Source of the DNA: JAFGDI01 sp963662515
GTDB lineage: Bacteria; Planctomycetota; Phycisphaerae; Sedimentisphaerales; SM23-30
DNA: 64,000 bases
Assembly (NCBI GenBank): GCA_963662515.1
Contig: OY759675.1
Span: 930,001 to 994,000 of the forward strand
Reading direction: 5' to 3'
Below the pieces are notes generated by a model, which searched no databases, was not told the origin of the DNA, and was given only the letters and a program-made list of their open reading frames with translations. This document shows, in pieces, positions 35,395 to 44,300 of the stretch (position 1 is its first letter; each line of letters opens with the position of its first letter). Both the position numbers and the translations under genes were made by a program.

Positions 35395-36336
35395 ATGTTG
35401 AAAAAGTATTTACTGTGTGTTGTTTCTGGTTTATTGCTAGGTGTTTTTGGTGTTTGCCAGGGGGCTGAGCCGGAAGTTAATCCTGATAAGGTCTCTGTGC
35501 TAACCACTTCCAGGGAGGCGGGCTCCAGAGTAGTGGAAGATGGCGGTACAGGTTCGTATAAAGCGATTATGGCGGCAGATGAGTCTTTGGCCAGCCATAC
35601 GGTATTTCGGCCACAGGATCTGGCGCCATTTGGTCCGGAGAAAAAGCTGCCGATCGTTGCCTGGGGTAATGGTGCTTGTGCCAATTCGCCCTGGGAGCAT
35701 ATAAATTTTTTGTCGGAGGTATGTTCGCATGGTTTTCTGGTGATCGCCATTGGCCCGATGCCCAAAGAAGGTGAGCGGGGTGGCGGTCGTTCTGAAGCTC
35801 ATCAGTTGATCGACGCGATCGACTGGGCGATTGCACAGAATGCCGATAAGGACAGTCAGTATTATGGCAAACTGGATGTCAGTAAGGTCGCGGTTGCAGG
35901 AATGTCTTGTGGCGGTTTGCAGACCCTGGAAACTGCACCAGATGCAAGGGTGGTAACTGCTATGGTATGTAATAGCGGGATACTGGGTAATGGCGGTGGT
36001 ATGCCCGGCATGCCGCAACTGACTAAGGATCAGCTCGAAAAGTTGCATACCCCGGTCATCTATATTCTCGGCGGACCGACCGATATAGCCTATAATAATG
36101 GCATGGATGATTTCAAGCGTATCAACCATGTCCCGGTTTGCGTTACTAATCTGGAAGGTATTGGCCATGGTGGCACTTATGGCCAGCCTCATGGCGGTGA
36201 TTTCGCCAAAGTTGCGACCGCCTGGCTCCAGTGGCAACTTAACGGTGATACCGAAGCTGCCAAAATGTTTGAGGGTGACAAGTGCGGCGTTTCCCAAATG
36301 AAGGGCTGGAGTATAGAGAAGAAAAATATCAAGTGA
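35395..36336 (+). CDS. Secreted alpha/beta hydrolase
   Basis: About 313 residues with a signal peptide (LKKYLLCVVSGLLLGVFGVCQGA). PIVAWGNGACANSPWEHINFLSEVCSHGFLVIAIGP fits the oxyanion side, and VAVAGMSCGGLQTLETA holds the nucleophile (GxSxGG). The acid may lie in YILGGPTDIAYNNG, and the His in GIGHGGTYGQPHGGD. It resembles chlorophyllase/PHB-depolymerase-like or acetylxylan-type esterases; the substrate is unknown. ATG 35395 is chosen for AAGGAG 8 nt upstream. Confidence 0.82.
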   Translation: MLKKYLLCVVSGLLLGVFGVCQGAEPEVNPDKVSVLTTSREAGSRVVEDGGTGSYKAIMAADESLASHTVFRPQDLAPFGPEKKLPIVAWGNGACANSPWEHINFLSEVCSHGFLVIAIGPMPKEGERGGGRSEAHQLIDAIDWAIAQNADKDSQYYGKLDVSKVAVAGMSCGGLQTLETAPDARVVTAMVCNSGILGNGGGMPGMPQLTKDQLEKLHTPVIYILGGPTDIAYNNGMDDFKRINHVPVCVTNLEGIGHGGTYGQPHGGDFAKVATAWLQWQLNGDTEAAKMFEGDKCGVSQMKGWSIEKKNIK

Positions 36337-36379
36337 TATATTTTCCCCTGTGAGTACCATCAGGAACTGAAATAAGGGT

Positions 36380-36427
36380 CAGGCCGGCGTTGGCGATATG
36401 CGTAACGCCGGCCTGAGCTGTTTTATG
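36380..36427 (+). terminator. Terminator after the secreted hydrolase
   Basis: A strong 12-bp GC-rich stem (CAGGCCGGCGTT with AACGCCGGCCTG) is followed by a short TTTTA run. Confidence 0.7.
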
Positions 36428-36431
36428 AGAT

Positions 36432-36480
36432 CGTATCTCCTTGACAATAAAAGAGATACCACTTTCTTGTGTGTTCCAGG
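36432..36480. repeat. Duplicated spacer, copy 1
   Basis: TATCTCCTTGACAATAAAAG and the following ~30 bp match 37829-37878, which is the spacer just beyond the 3' end of the S9 peptidase gene. The TA module follows immediately. Confidence 0.65.
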
Positions 36481-36526
36481 TTATTTGAGAATAGTATAGT
36501 AGTACGGATTTAATTTATATTTTAAG

Positions 36527-36580
36527 TTGACCATATACGATAGAAAGAATACAATCTTACTGGTAAGATAGTATTCTTTC
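36527..36580 (+). promoter_or_regulatory. TA-module promoter with 38-bp operator palindrome
   Basis: TTGACC, 17 bp, TACAAT (-10 at 36550-36555). An inverted repeat of two 18-bp arms around TG (36543-36580, one mismatch; arms start GAAAGAATAC) covers the -10 and the transcription start. The antitoxin start is 15 bp beyond. This is the usual arrangement for autorepression by an AbrB-type antitoxin. Confidence 0.8.
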
Positions 36581-36594
36581 TGGAGGTGATATTT

Positions 36595-36858
36595 ATGACA
36601 CAATTAGCTACTACGAAAATGTCCTCAAAGGGGCAGGTTGTTATCCCGGAGGCGGTGCGTATTGCTCTTGGGTTGGAAAACGGTTGCCAGTTTCTGGTAT
36701 TAGGCGAAAAAGACGCTGTTATTCTCAAAACGATTTCAGCGCCCTCTAAAGACCAGTTCAGCGGATTGCTTGCCAAAGCCAGAAAAGCAGCCAAAGATGC
36801 CGGGCTGGAACCTAAGGATGTTGCCGACGCAATCAAGAAAGTCAGGGGCAAAAAATGA
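36595..36858 (+). CDS. AbrB/MazE-like antitoxin
   Basis: 87 residues from ATG 36595 (GGAGG 8 nt upstream). TTKMSSKGQVVIPEAVRIALGLENGCQF is the SpoVT/AbrB swapped-hairpin DNA-binding domain. The basic C-terminal tail (KAGL..KDVADAIKKVRGKK) would bind the partner toxin. Overlaps the PIN gene by ATGA. Together they form a type II toxin-antitoxin module. Confidence 0.9.
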   Translation: MTQLATTKMSSKGQVVIPEAVRIALGLENGCQFLVLGEKDAVILKTISAPSKDQFSGLLAKARKAAKDAGLEPKDVADAIKKVRGKK

Positions 36859-37265
36859 GAGCGGTCAAGGTGGTAGTTGATACCAATGTCTTTGTTTCTG
36901 GTATCTTTTTTAGTGGGCCGCCCGCTAAGATACTAACCGCCTGGCATAGTGGCCACATCAAGCTGGCTATAACTGAAGAAATAATAGAAGAATATCGACG
37001 GGTTTTGGAAAGCCTTGCTTTGAAACTCAATCCGGTGGACACGGGCTCTATTCTTGAGGCCGTGCTTATCGAAGCTGAGCTGGTGCCAACCTATTTTTTG
37101 AAAGAGCCTGTCTGTGAAGACCCAGATGATGACAAATTTCTGGCTTGTGCTGTTGCATCTAAAAGCAAATATATCATAAGTGGCGATAAGCACTTACTCA
37201 AAATAGGCAATTTTTCCAATATAAGCATAGTCACTCCCAGATTTTTTCTTGATAACATGCTTTGA
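36855..37265 (+). CDS. PIN-domain toxin
   Basis: 136 residues. KVVVDTNVFVSGIFF at the N-terminus, ITEEIIEEYRRVL, and CEDPDDDKFLACAVASKSKYIISGDKHLL carry the acidic residues of the PIN nuclease site. It belongs to the family annotated as putative toxin-antitoxin component, PIN family. All key acidic residues appear intact, so it is probably active. Confidence 0.9.
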   Translation: MRAVKVVVDTNVFVSGIFFSGPPAKILTAWHSGHIKLAITEEIIEEYRRVLESLALKLNPVDTGSILEAVLIEAELVPTYFLKEPVCEDPDDDKFLACAVASKSKYIISGDKHLLKIGNFSNISIVTPRFFLDNML

Positions 37266-37282
37266 TTCAAAAATAGCTTGCC

Positions 37283-37394
37283 CTATGGTAAAAACTGTTC
37301 TTTTGGCACAGTATTCCAGTCAACGGGGATATCGCCCCTTAAATTGCGGATGAAGAAATCGCGGAGGTTGTGTTTGTATGATTTCCCGCCATTG
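37283..37394 (-). pseudogene. C-terminal fragment of a second S9 peptidase
   Basis: On the minus strand this reads HNGGKSYKHNLRDFFIRNLR then GDIPVDWNTVPKEQFLP and a TAG at 37283-37285. The intact S9 peptidase at 37884 ends RRDFFIRNLRGDIPVDWNTV then PTEQILP. The DNA is also similar over about 100 bp. No upstream remainder is present, so this is a duplicated gene tail. Confidence 0.85.
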
Positions 37395-37400
37395 TGACTA

Positions 37401-37763
37401 TTACTGTTTGTTATAGATTTTCCATACAACCACGCAGCCATTACATAAAATTATAAATGCTAATGAAAGCCACATGGTAAATGTGATTTGTTGGCATTTT
37501 TGGGTTTTCCTTTTTATTTCGGCCAGATATGCGTCACCATAATCTTCATTGTTGCGAATAAACTGCCATATCCTTTTTCTGGTTTTCCCTGTCCAAAATT
37601 GTGGTATTTCTTTGAGGCCCATTATTTCTTCTATATTCTGCGGATAGTGGCTCTGAAGATATTGCGTCAGTTGGCTGAAATACCCAAATGTGATCATTCC
37701 TGTGATCACAAATGCTGCGACCAGTATTGCTCCGGCTATAATCATTACTGTTTCCATTTCCAT
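37401..37763 (-). CDS. Small protein with two membrane segments, unknown function
   Basis: 120 residues. The first hydrophobic segment (VMIIAGAILVAAFVITGMITFGYF) is at residues 6-29 and the second (ITFTMWLSLAFIILCNGCVVVW) at about 92-114, with a soluble middle containing YPQNIEEIMGLKEIPQFW. No family recognised. It lies between the two duplicated S9 tails, with a 27-bp palindrome 38 bp upstream. The ribosome binding site is weak. Confidence 0.6.
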   Translation of the reverse strand: MEMETVMIIAGAILVAAFVITGMITFGYFSQLTQYLQSHYPQNIEEIMGLKEIPQFWTGKTRKRIWQFIRNNEDYGDAYLAEIKRKTQKCQQITFTMWLSLAFIILCNGCVVVWKIYNKQ

Positions 37764-37800
37764 AATTACTGTTGTCAGCCTTATTGTTTCTGTTTTCTGT

Positions 37801-37827
37801 AATTACGAAACAGCCTGTTTCGTAATT
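37801..37827. promoter_or_regulatory. 27-bp perfect inverted repeat
   Basis: AATTACGAAACA and its complement flank GCC. It lies upstream of the 120-residue membrane protein gene and downstream of the S9 peptidase; no T-run follows on either strand. Possible operator. Confidence 0.5.
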
Positions 37828-37828
37828 A

Positions 37829-37878
37829 TATCTCCTTGATAATAAGAGAGATATCGCTGTTTGGTGTTTGTCCACAGG
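37829..37878. repeat. Duplicated spacer, copy 2
   Basis: TATCTCCTTGATAATAAGAG and onward matches 36432-36480. Contains a TATCTC/GAGATA hairpin. Here it adjoins the intact S9 peptidase 3' end. Confidence 0.65.
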
Positions 37879-37883
37879 ATGTG

Positions 37884-40196
37884 CTATGGCAATATCTGTT
37901 CTGTAGGCACAGTATTCCAGTCAACGGGTATATCGCCTCTTAAATTGCGGATGAAGAAGTCGCGGCGTTTGCGTTCGCCGAATTTTCCGCCAGCGGAGTG
38001 GTCCATGCCGGGCACCATGAGCATTTCGAAGTCTTTATTGGCCTTTATCAGGGCGTTGACCACTTGCAGGGTAGAGGCTGGGTCAACATTGCGGTCAAGT
38101 TCGCCCACGATCAGCAGGAGTTTGCCTTGCAGTTTCGCGGCATTGACCACATTGCTGTTAGTGGCATAAGAATCATCGACCGGGAATCCCATCCACTGTT
38201 CGTTCCACCATATCTTATCCATGCGATTGTCATGGCAGCCGCAAGAGGCGACAGCGGCCTTATAGAAATCGCCGTGGAACAGTAAAGCTCCCAGAGCACT
38301 CTGGCCGCCGGCACTGGTACCGAAGATGCCAACATGGTCGATATCCATATAGGGGTATTTAGCGGCAGCGGCTTTGATCCACTTTATCCGGTCGGGGAAT
38401 CCGGCATCGGCGACATTCTTCCAGGCGAAATGATGGAAGTCGCGGCAGCGGTTAGAGGTTCCCATGCCGTCGATCTGGATAACGATAAAGCCAAGTTCCG
38501 CCAGGGCCTGCTGCCAGTAGTTATAGCCGCCCCAGGCCTTGGGCACGAAATTATCATGCGGCCCGGCATAAATATCCTCGATCACCGGGTATTTCTGGGC
38601 CGGGTCGAAATTCACCGGTCGATATATTATGCCCCATATCTCGTATTTGTCGTCCCGGCTCATGGCCATGAACGGCTCCGGGGCCTGCCAGCCGGCCTTG
38701 AACTGGGCTGAGGCATCGCCCCGGGTAAGGGTGCAGATCAACTCAGTGTCGGCCTTGTGCAATTCGCAGACAGGCGGCAGGTTTATCCTTGACCATTTAT
38801 CGATGTAGTATTCACCACCCGGCGACCAGGTCAGGTCGTGAGTGCCATCAGCAGAGGTATAAGCTATCAGTCCGGTGCCATCGAAATTCACACGGAAAAA
38901 GTGCATATAGTATGGATCCTGGCCGGAGTAATAGCCACAGGCAGAAAAATATATCTGCCTATTTTCGCTGTCGGTCCGTTGCACCCTGCGCCAGACCCAG
39001 TTTCCGCTGGTAACCTGATTTTTCACCTGACCGCTTTTGATATCGTAGAGGTAGAGATGGTTCCAGCCATCACGCTCTGAGGCCCAGATCAGTTCGTTGG
39101 TCTCACCTAGATATTGCAGATATTTTTTACCAGAATAAGATATAAACGAATCTGATTTTTCTTCTACGACGCTGCGTACTGTGCCATCTTGGGCACTGAT
39201 CGCCAGAACACGATTGACCTGATGACCACGCTGGTTGAAGTAGAACAGGAATTCGCTGCTGTCGGGCAGCCAGTAGAAGTCGTCTATATTAAAGGGATTG
39301 TCAAACAGTTCGGTAGAAACCGGCAACTGATTGCGACTGGCCAGGTCGAACATAGTCGGATAATAAGTGGTAATATCATCGCCGGGCTTGGCATAGTTGA
39401 TCGTGAAATGTTTGGGCTGGAGCTGATCGGCGGGTGATGACTCTATATAGTGCACCTGTCGTTCCTCAACCGGTTTTACGGCAATGCATACCAGCTTATT
39501 GGAGTCTGGTGAGAAATAGACATCATCGCTGTATTGCCGCTGAGCGGTACCATCTGTGGTCAGGGCCAACTGCTCACCGCTGGCGGTATTTTCCAGCCAG
39601 AGCTGATAGTCTTTGGCAAAAGCTTTCCACTTGCCATCCGGCGATATATGCCGGTCGGTGGGCTGCCAGTCACGATTACGGCCATTACGCCATTTCCGCC
39701 GCTGATCCTGCGGCTCATCTGTGGCAGGTTCCAGTTTGGTTATTTCTCCACTGGAAATGGTGTATTCCCAGCGATTCTTGTCGAACTCAAAGGAGAGCTT
39801 ATTCTGCTCCTGGTCAAAGCGCAGCCGGGATATTGGCAGATTGGTTGGGTCAAGAGATTGCCCCGATGCTTCAGACAGAACTCTGGCCAGGGCCGCATGA
39901 TCGAACAGATCACTTTCCGATCCGGTTGCCGGGTTAAAAAGGACGAAATGCCGGGTATTTTCACTGCGAAGCTCATACCAGAGCCCGGCATCATCCTTGA
40001 GCCAGTGGAACTCCGGATTGATATTATAAGCCTTGTCACGAATAGAGTTATAAAAGTCCAGCTCTTTATGATAATCAGCAACTGTATATTGCCGACCGGC
40101 AGCCTGGCAATAATTGGCTGGCCCGATCAGGGGAAAAACTGAGATGATGAGGGAAAAGCATATACCAGTTGCTTTTAAAATATTGCTGAAAAACAT
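37884..40196 (-). CDS. S9 family peptidase (dipeptidyl-peptidase IV-like)
   Basis: 770 residues with a signal peptide (ICFSLIISVFPLIGPANYCQAA), so exported. A DPP-IV-type eight-bladed propeller occupies about 100-500 (ISPDGKWKAFAKDYQLWLEN; YFSPDSNKLVCIAV). The C-terminal peptidase domain has the nucleophile in GIFGTSAGGQSALGAL, the aspartate in VGELDRNVDP and the histidine in GMDHSAGG. It removes dipeptides or cleaves after proline, here probably for peptide nutrition. Its 3' end is duplicated downstream. Confidence 0.92.
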   Translation of the reverse strand: MFFSNILKATGICFSLIISVFPLIGPANYCQAAGRQYTVADYHKELDFYNSIRDKAYNINPEFHWLKDDAGLWYELRSENTRHFVLFNPATGSESDLFDHAALARVLSEASGQSLDPTNLPISRLRFDQEQNKLSFEFDKNRWEYTISSGEITKLEPATDEPQDQRRKWRNGRNRDWQPTDRHISPDGKWKAFAKDYQLWLENTASGEQLALTTDGTAQRQYSDDVYFSPDSNKLVCIAVKPVEERQVHYIESSPADQLQPKHFTINYAKPGDDITTYYPTMFDLASRNQLPVSTELFDNPFNIDDFYWLPDSSEFLFYFNQRGHQVNRVLAISAQDGTVRSVVEEKSDSFISYSGKKYLQYLGETNELIWASERDGWNHLYLYDIKSGQVKNQVTSGNWVWRRVQRTDSENRQIYFSACGYYSGQDPYYMHFFRVNFDGTGLIAYTSADGTHDLTWSPGGEYYIDKWSRINLPPVCELHKADTELICTLTRGDASAQFKAGWQAPEPFMAMSRDDKYEIWGIIYRPVNFDPAQKYPVIEDIYAGPHDNFVPKAWGGYNYWQQALAELGFIVIQIDGMGTSNRCRDFHHFAWKNVADAGFPDRIKWIKAAAAKYPYMDIDHVGIFGTSAGGQSALGALLFHGDFYKAAVASCGCHDNRMDKIWWNEQWMGFPVDDSYATNSNVVNAAKLQGKLLLIVGELDRNVDPASTLQVVNALIKANKDFEMLMVPGMDHSAGGKFGERKRRDFFIRNLRGDIPVDWNTVPTEQILP

Positions 40197-40420
40197 TCAT
40201 TCGTCTCCGGTAATAACAACTATATTTGTCAATGGTATAGTAAGTCGCGTTAATATACCAGTGGCCAGAACCGCAGCGGAAGTGCTCCCGTCTGATTGAT
40301 AGTCATTGTAGTTTATTGTGGGGTTGTGGGCAAGGGGTAATAATTGTGGGTAAGGTCCAATAGCAGATAGGGTGTTTTGGATAAATAGGAAGTGTCGATT
40401 TTGCCTCCTATGCATCCTCT

Positions 40421-40475
40421 GGTATAGGTCCTATCCGTCTTCATAAGTCCTATATCCTATAATTCCTATCCTGAT
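40421..40475. repeat. GTCCTAT-rich repeat tract, locus 1
   Basis: Several copies of (A)GGTCCTAT/AAGTCCTAT/ATTCCTAT in about 55 bp between the S9 peptidase and ligA. Similar tracts occur at 53903-54050, and a related AGGACCAA hairpin at 56883-56927. The rest of the 280-bp gap shows nothing clear. Confidence 0.5.
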
Positions 40476-40476
40476 C

Positions 40477-42492
40477 TCAGCTCATGAATCGCAAGATAAA
40501 TTCTTCCCCGGTCATCATCGTAATACCCAGCTCTTTGGCCTTATCCAGTTTACTGCCGGCCTTATCGCCGTAAACGAGCAGGTCGGTCTTTTTGCTCACT
40601 GATCCTGTCGTTTTGCCGCCAAGCTCTTTGATTTTGTTTTCGATATCGCGGCGGTCGAAGCCCTCTATTGTGCCAGTCACTACCACGGTCTTGCCAGATA
40701 GTTCGCTGTCGGTTGGCGTGGTTTTGCGTGCTACGGCGGCTGGGCTTACACCGGCCTCGAGCAGGTCGGCGATCAGCTTGGCGGTGGCTGGCTGGTGTAA
40801 AAAGTTATAAATCGATGCAGCTACTATCTCGCCGACATCCTGGGTTTTTTGCAGGTCGTCAACGGACGCTTTTTGTAAATCCTCCAGTGTGCCGAACTGC
40901 TGGGCCAGGGCTTCGGCGGCCTTTACGCCAACATGCATAATTCCCAGCCCCGCTAAAAAGCGGTTGAGGCTGCGGGTGCGGCTCTGGTCTATCGCCGCCA
41001 GCAGATTCTCGGCACTTTTCATGCCCATGCGGTCCAGGTTCACCACCTGCATGATGTTAAGATAATACAGGTCGGCAAAGTTCTTTACCATCCCTTTGCT
41101 TACCAGTTGTTCGGCAATAGCTGTGCCCAGTCCCTCGATATCCATCTGGTCGCGCCCGGCATAATGCAGGATCTTTTCGCAAAGCTGGGCCGGGCAGGTC
41201 GGGTTAATGCACCGGATAAACACGCCATTTTCGTCTTTGGCAACTTCGCCGCCACATGCCGGGCAGGCAGTTGGCAGGGCGAAAGCCTTGGTTTCGGCCG
41301 GGCGAAGTTCGCTTACCACCTCGATAACCTGCGGGATGATCTCGCCGGCCTTTTCTATGATCACCGTATCGCCCACGCGTACATCCTTGCGGGCAAGCTC
41401 CTCAAAATTATGCAGACTGGCCCGCTTTACCGTGGTTCCGGCCAGTGGCACAGGTTCCAGGTCGGCCACCGGGGTAAGTGCCCCTGATTTTCCGACCTGT
41501 ACGGCGATATTTTTTACAATGGTTCGAGCCTGTTCAGCGGCGAACTTATAAGCAATGCACCAGCGGGGTGTGCGGCTGGTATAACCCAGGGCTTTCTGCC
41601 GGGCGTAGCTGTCAACCTTTATGACCATGCCATCGACCGGGTAGGGCAGGCTGGTTCGCTGGGTATTGAATTCTTCAACCTGCCGAATTACTTCATCAAT
41701 ATCAGCGGCCAGGCGATAGGTATCGGCGATGGGTAGGCCAAACTGCCGCAGTTGCTTCAGGGTGCTGCTGTGGCAGTCGCTTTGAAAATCGTCGGAAAGT
41801 TCGCCCACACCGTAGAGTAATACGCTGAGCTTGCGGGCGGATACCTGCTTGCTGTCGAGCAGTTTGAGGGAGCCGGCGGCGGCGTTACGGGGATTGGCAA
41901 AGAGTGGCAGGCCCTCTTCTTCCCGCTTTTTATTGATCTTATCGAAAGCCGCAAAGGTGAGGAACACTTCGCCGCGAACTTCGAGTATTGCCGGGATTTT
42001 TATGCCGGGCGCAGGAGCATCCAGCTTGAGTGGCACAGAGCTGATAGTGCGGATATTAGCGGTGATATCATCACCGCGTTTGCCATCGCCACGCGTGGCG
42101 GCCCGGGTCAGAATGCCATTTTCATAGCGTATTGAAACGGCCACGCCATCGATCTTATTTTCGACTACGAAGCCGGGATTCTCGCCTTCAAGAGCCTTAC
42201 GCAGTCTGGCATCGAACTCGCGCAGCTCGCCGGGACTGTAGGTATTGTCCATACTGAGCATAGGCACGGCATGTTCCACTGTAGCAAATCCCTGGGATGG
42301 CTCGCCGGCCACCCGGCATGTCGGGCTATCCGGTGTTATCAGTTCGGGGTGGGCGGCTTCCAGCTCCCTGAGCTGGGCAAAAAGCCGGTCATATTCCCGG
42401 TCCGAAAGCTCTGGGGCGGCCTCCAGATAGTAAAGCCTGTCTGCCCGGCGTATCTGCTGGCGAAGTTCCTCGATTGTCTGCTTTATGTCCAT
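40477..42492 (-). CDS. ligA: NAD-dependent DNA ligase
   Basis: 671 residues, complete. The Ia domain and adenylation domain carry the nucleophile Lys113 in ENKIDGVAVS, with MLSMDNTYS upstream. The OB fold, a Cys4 zinc finger (CPACGGEV ... CINPTCPAQ), helix-hairpin-helix repeats and a C-terminal BRCT domain (SELSGKTVVVTGTIEGFDRRDIENK) follow in the usual order. It seals nicks in replication and repair. A promoter is visible just upstream. Confidence 0.97.
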   Translation of the reverse strand: MDIKQTIEELRQQIRRADRLYYLEAAPELSDREYDRLFAQLRELEAAHPELITPDSPTCRVAGEPSQGFATVEHAVPMLSMDNTYSPGELREFDARLRKALEGENPGFVVENKIDGVAVSIRYENGILTRAATRGDGKRGDDITANIRTISSVPLKLDAPAPGIKIPAILEVRGEVFLTFAAFDKINKKREEEGLPLFANPRNAAAGSLKLLDSKQVSARKLSVLLYGVGELSDDFQSDCHSSTLKQLRQFGLPIADTYRLAADIDEVIRQVEEFNTQRTSLPYPVDGMVIKVDSYARQKALGYTSRTPRWCIAYKFAAEQARTIVKNIAVQVGKSGALTPVADLEPVPLAGTTVKRASLHNFEELARKDVRVGDTVIIEKAGEIIPQVIEVVSELRPAETKAFALPTACPACGGEVAKDENGVFIRCINPTCPAQLCEKILHYAGRDQMDIEGLGTAIAEQLVSKGMVKNFADLYYLNIMQVVNLDRMGMKSAENLLAAIDQSRTRSLNRFLAGLGIMHVGVKAAEALAQQFGTLEDLQKASVDDLQKTQDVGEIVAASIYNFLHQPATAKLIADLLEAGVSPAAVARKTTPTDSELSGKTVVVTGTIEGFDRRDIENKIKELGGKTTGSVSKKTDLLVYGDKAGSKLDKAKELGITMMTGEEFILRFMS

Positions 42493-42515
42493 TTATGCGC
42501 CTTTCAATAGCTATA

Positions 42516-42543
42516 ATTATAGTTATGCCAATGCATTGTGCAA
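42516..42543 (-). promoter_or_regulatory. Promoter of ligA
   Basis: On the minus strand: TTGCAC, 16 bp, TATAAT, predicting a leader of about 17 nt with AAGG before the ATG. Confidence 0.65.
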
Positions 42544-42837
42544 GTATTTGTTCACTGACAGGCCACGCAGTGATCGCAGAGTGATATACCGGGCGAGTAC
42601 GCCCTGGATTTTTCAGCAGTTTGAGCAAGCCGGGCTTGTTTTTCTGACTTTATTTCCTTTCCGACCGTTATTTGCATATTATTCAAAAAATACATGCAAA
42701 ATAAAGCCGGGAATGAAACAATAAGACAAATGAAACTGGTATAAACTCGATATGCAGATATAATCCAGCCCGTAATCGGGCGGTTATTTCGTCAAGCAAT
42801 ATTTTATGTTTTACCCAGAGATCACCTCGGGAAATCT
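42544..42837. other. Intergenic stretch between ligA and cinA
   Basis: No gene is seen. It holds two small hairpins on the plus strand (GGGCG/CGCCC at about 42592-42605 and CAAGC/GCTTG near 42627-42640, each before a short T-run) of unknown use. Confidence 0.4.
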
Positions 42838-42865
42838 TTGGCATTTTTGCTGATTTGGCTATAAT
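42838..42865 (+). promoter_or_regulatory. Promoter of cinA
   Basis: TTGGCA, 16 bp, TATAAT, about 43 bp before the start codon. Confidence 0.6.
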
Positions 42866-42908
42866 ATCTCATGTTGAAAGCATTTACAGACAAAACAGGA
42901 AAATTATT

Positions 42909-44171
42909 ATGTTAGCAGCGATAATAAGTACCGGCGATGAGCTGGTTAATGGTCAGTTGGTTGATACTAATTCCACCTGGCTCAGTGAGCAGTTGGCTCA
43001 GGTCGGGATCGGCGTGCGGGAGCATATCTCTCTGGGCGATGACCCGGCTATGCTCAAAAAGCACCTTGACCGGCTGGCTGGCGAGGTGGATTTCGTTCTG
43101 GCTACCGGCGGGCTTGGGCCTACCGCCGATGACCTGACCCGCTTTGCCATTGCCGAGCTGCTGGGTGTTGAGCTGGTCTGTGATACCGCTTCGCTGGCGA
43201 AGATAGAAGCGATATTCCGTAAGTTCAACCGGCCCATGCCCGAAAGCAATCGCCTGCAGGCATCGTTCCCGGCTGGTTGCAGTGTATTGGCTAATAGCTG
43301 CGGTACGGCCCCGGGTATAAGGGCCAGTCTGCGGGGTACGCTGCTGTATTTTATGCCGGGCGTGCCCTCGGAGATGAAGGCGATGTATGCCAGTGGCGTA
43401 TTACCAGAGCTAAGCGGTCTGGTGGCTGCCGCCGGTGGGGCGGTTATCCGGATGCGGACCCTGCATACGATGGGTCTGGGTGAGTCGATGCTGGGCGAGA
43501 AGATAGCCGATCTTATGGCACGCGGCAGTAATCCGATAGTGAATACTAATGCCGGGGCAGGTATTGTCAAGCTGCGGATCAAGGCCTCGGCCGCCGATGA
43601 GGTAACTGCCGATGCTATGATAGCGGCAGCGGAAGCGGAGATACGCCGCCGGGTAGGGGAGTTCATCTGGGGTGTTGATACTGATACGCTGCCGGGCCTG
43701 GTTATGAAAGGGCTGCTGGCAAAGGGCAAGACAATCGCTACTGTCGAGAGCTGTACCGGTGGGCAGATCGCCAAGGAGCTTACCGATCTGCCCGGCTCGA
43801 GTAAGGTATTTGTGGGCGGGTGGTGTGTCTATAGTAATGCTATGAAGGTCAGTCAGATCGGCGTTGATGCTGAACTACTGGAGCAATTTGGAGCGGTGAG
43901 TGAGCAGGTAGCCGGACAACTTGCCCAGAAGGGCCGACTGCTGGCGGGCAGTGACTACTGTCTGGCAACGACCGGCATAGCCGGACCTGACGGCGGCACA
44001 GAGACTAAACCTGTGGGGCTGGTGTATATTGCTCTGGCCGGGCCCGATGGCGAACTGACAGTAGAAAAGACCAGCTTCTCCGGCAGCCGCGACTTCATAC
44101 GCCACCGGTCAGTGAACTATGCTTTTAATTTGTTAAGGAAGGTCCTTACGCCGGACGGGCGGGTCAGGTAG
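42909..44171 (+). CDS. cinA: CinA: competence/damage-inducible protein with NMN amidohydrolase domain
   Basis: About 420 residues. The N-terminal MoaB/MogA-like domain (AAIISTGDELVNGQLVDTNS; TGGLGPTADDLTRFAIA; MPGVPSEMKAMY) is followed by the PncC-type C-terminal domain (ATVESCTGGQIAKELTDLPGSSKVFVGG; TGIAGPDGGTETKPVGLVYI), which deamidates nicotinamide mononucleotide. The start at ATG 42909 has AGGA upstream and matches the conserved N-terminus; an in-frame ATG at 42855 would lie within the promoter. Confidence 0.94.
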   Translation: MLAAIISTGDELVNGQLVDTNSTWLSEQLAQVGIGVREHISLGDDPAMLKKHLDRLAGEVDFVLATGGLGPTADDLTRFAIAELLGVELVCDTASLAKIEAIFRKFNRPMPESNRLQASFPAGCSVLANSCGTAPGIRASLRGTLLYFMPGVPSEMKAMYASGVLPELSGLVAAAGGAVIRMRTLHTMGLGESMLGEKIADLMARGSNPIVNTNAGAGIVKLRIKASAADEVTADAMIAAAEAEIRRRVGEFIWGVDTDTLPGLVMKGLLAKGKTIATVESCTGGQIAKELTDLPGSSKVFVGGWCVYSNAMKVSQIGVDAELLEQFGAVSEQVAGQLAQKGRLLAGSDYCLATTGIAGPDGGTETKPVGLVYIALAGPDGELTVEKTSFSGSRDFIRHRSVNYAFNLLRKVLTPDGRVR

Positions 44172-44300
44172 CTCGAGCATCCTTGCTTGAGATTCTTCTG
44201 GGTTGTCAGTCTGGTATGACATATTCGCCGGATGCTACAGTTAATACTTGGATGAGCTACTAATTCTATTGTTGCTGAAACTATTGATGGTTACGATAAT

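Noticed and set aside
35500..36360. 286-codon minus-strand frame opposite the secreted hydrolase
   Set aside because: Antisense shadow; the plus-strand gene has a signal peptide, catalytic motif and ribosome binding site.
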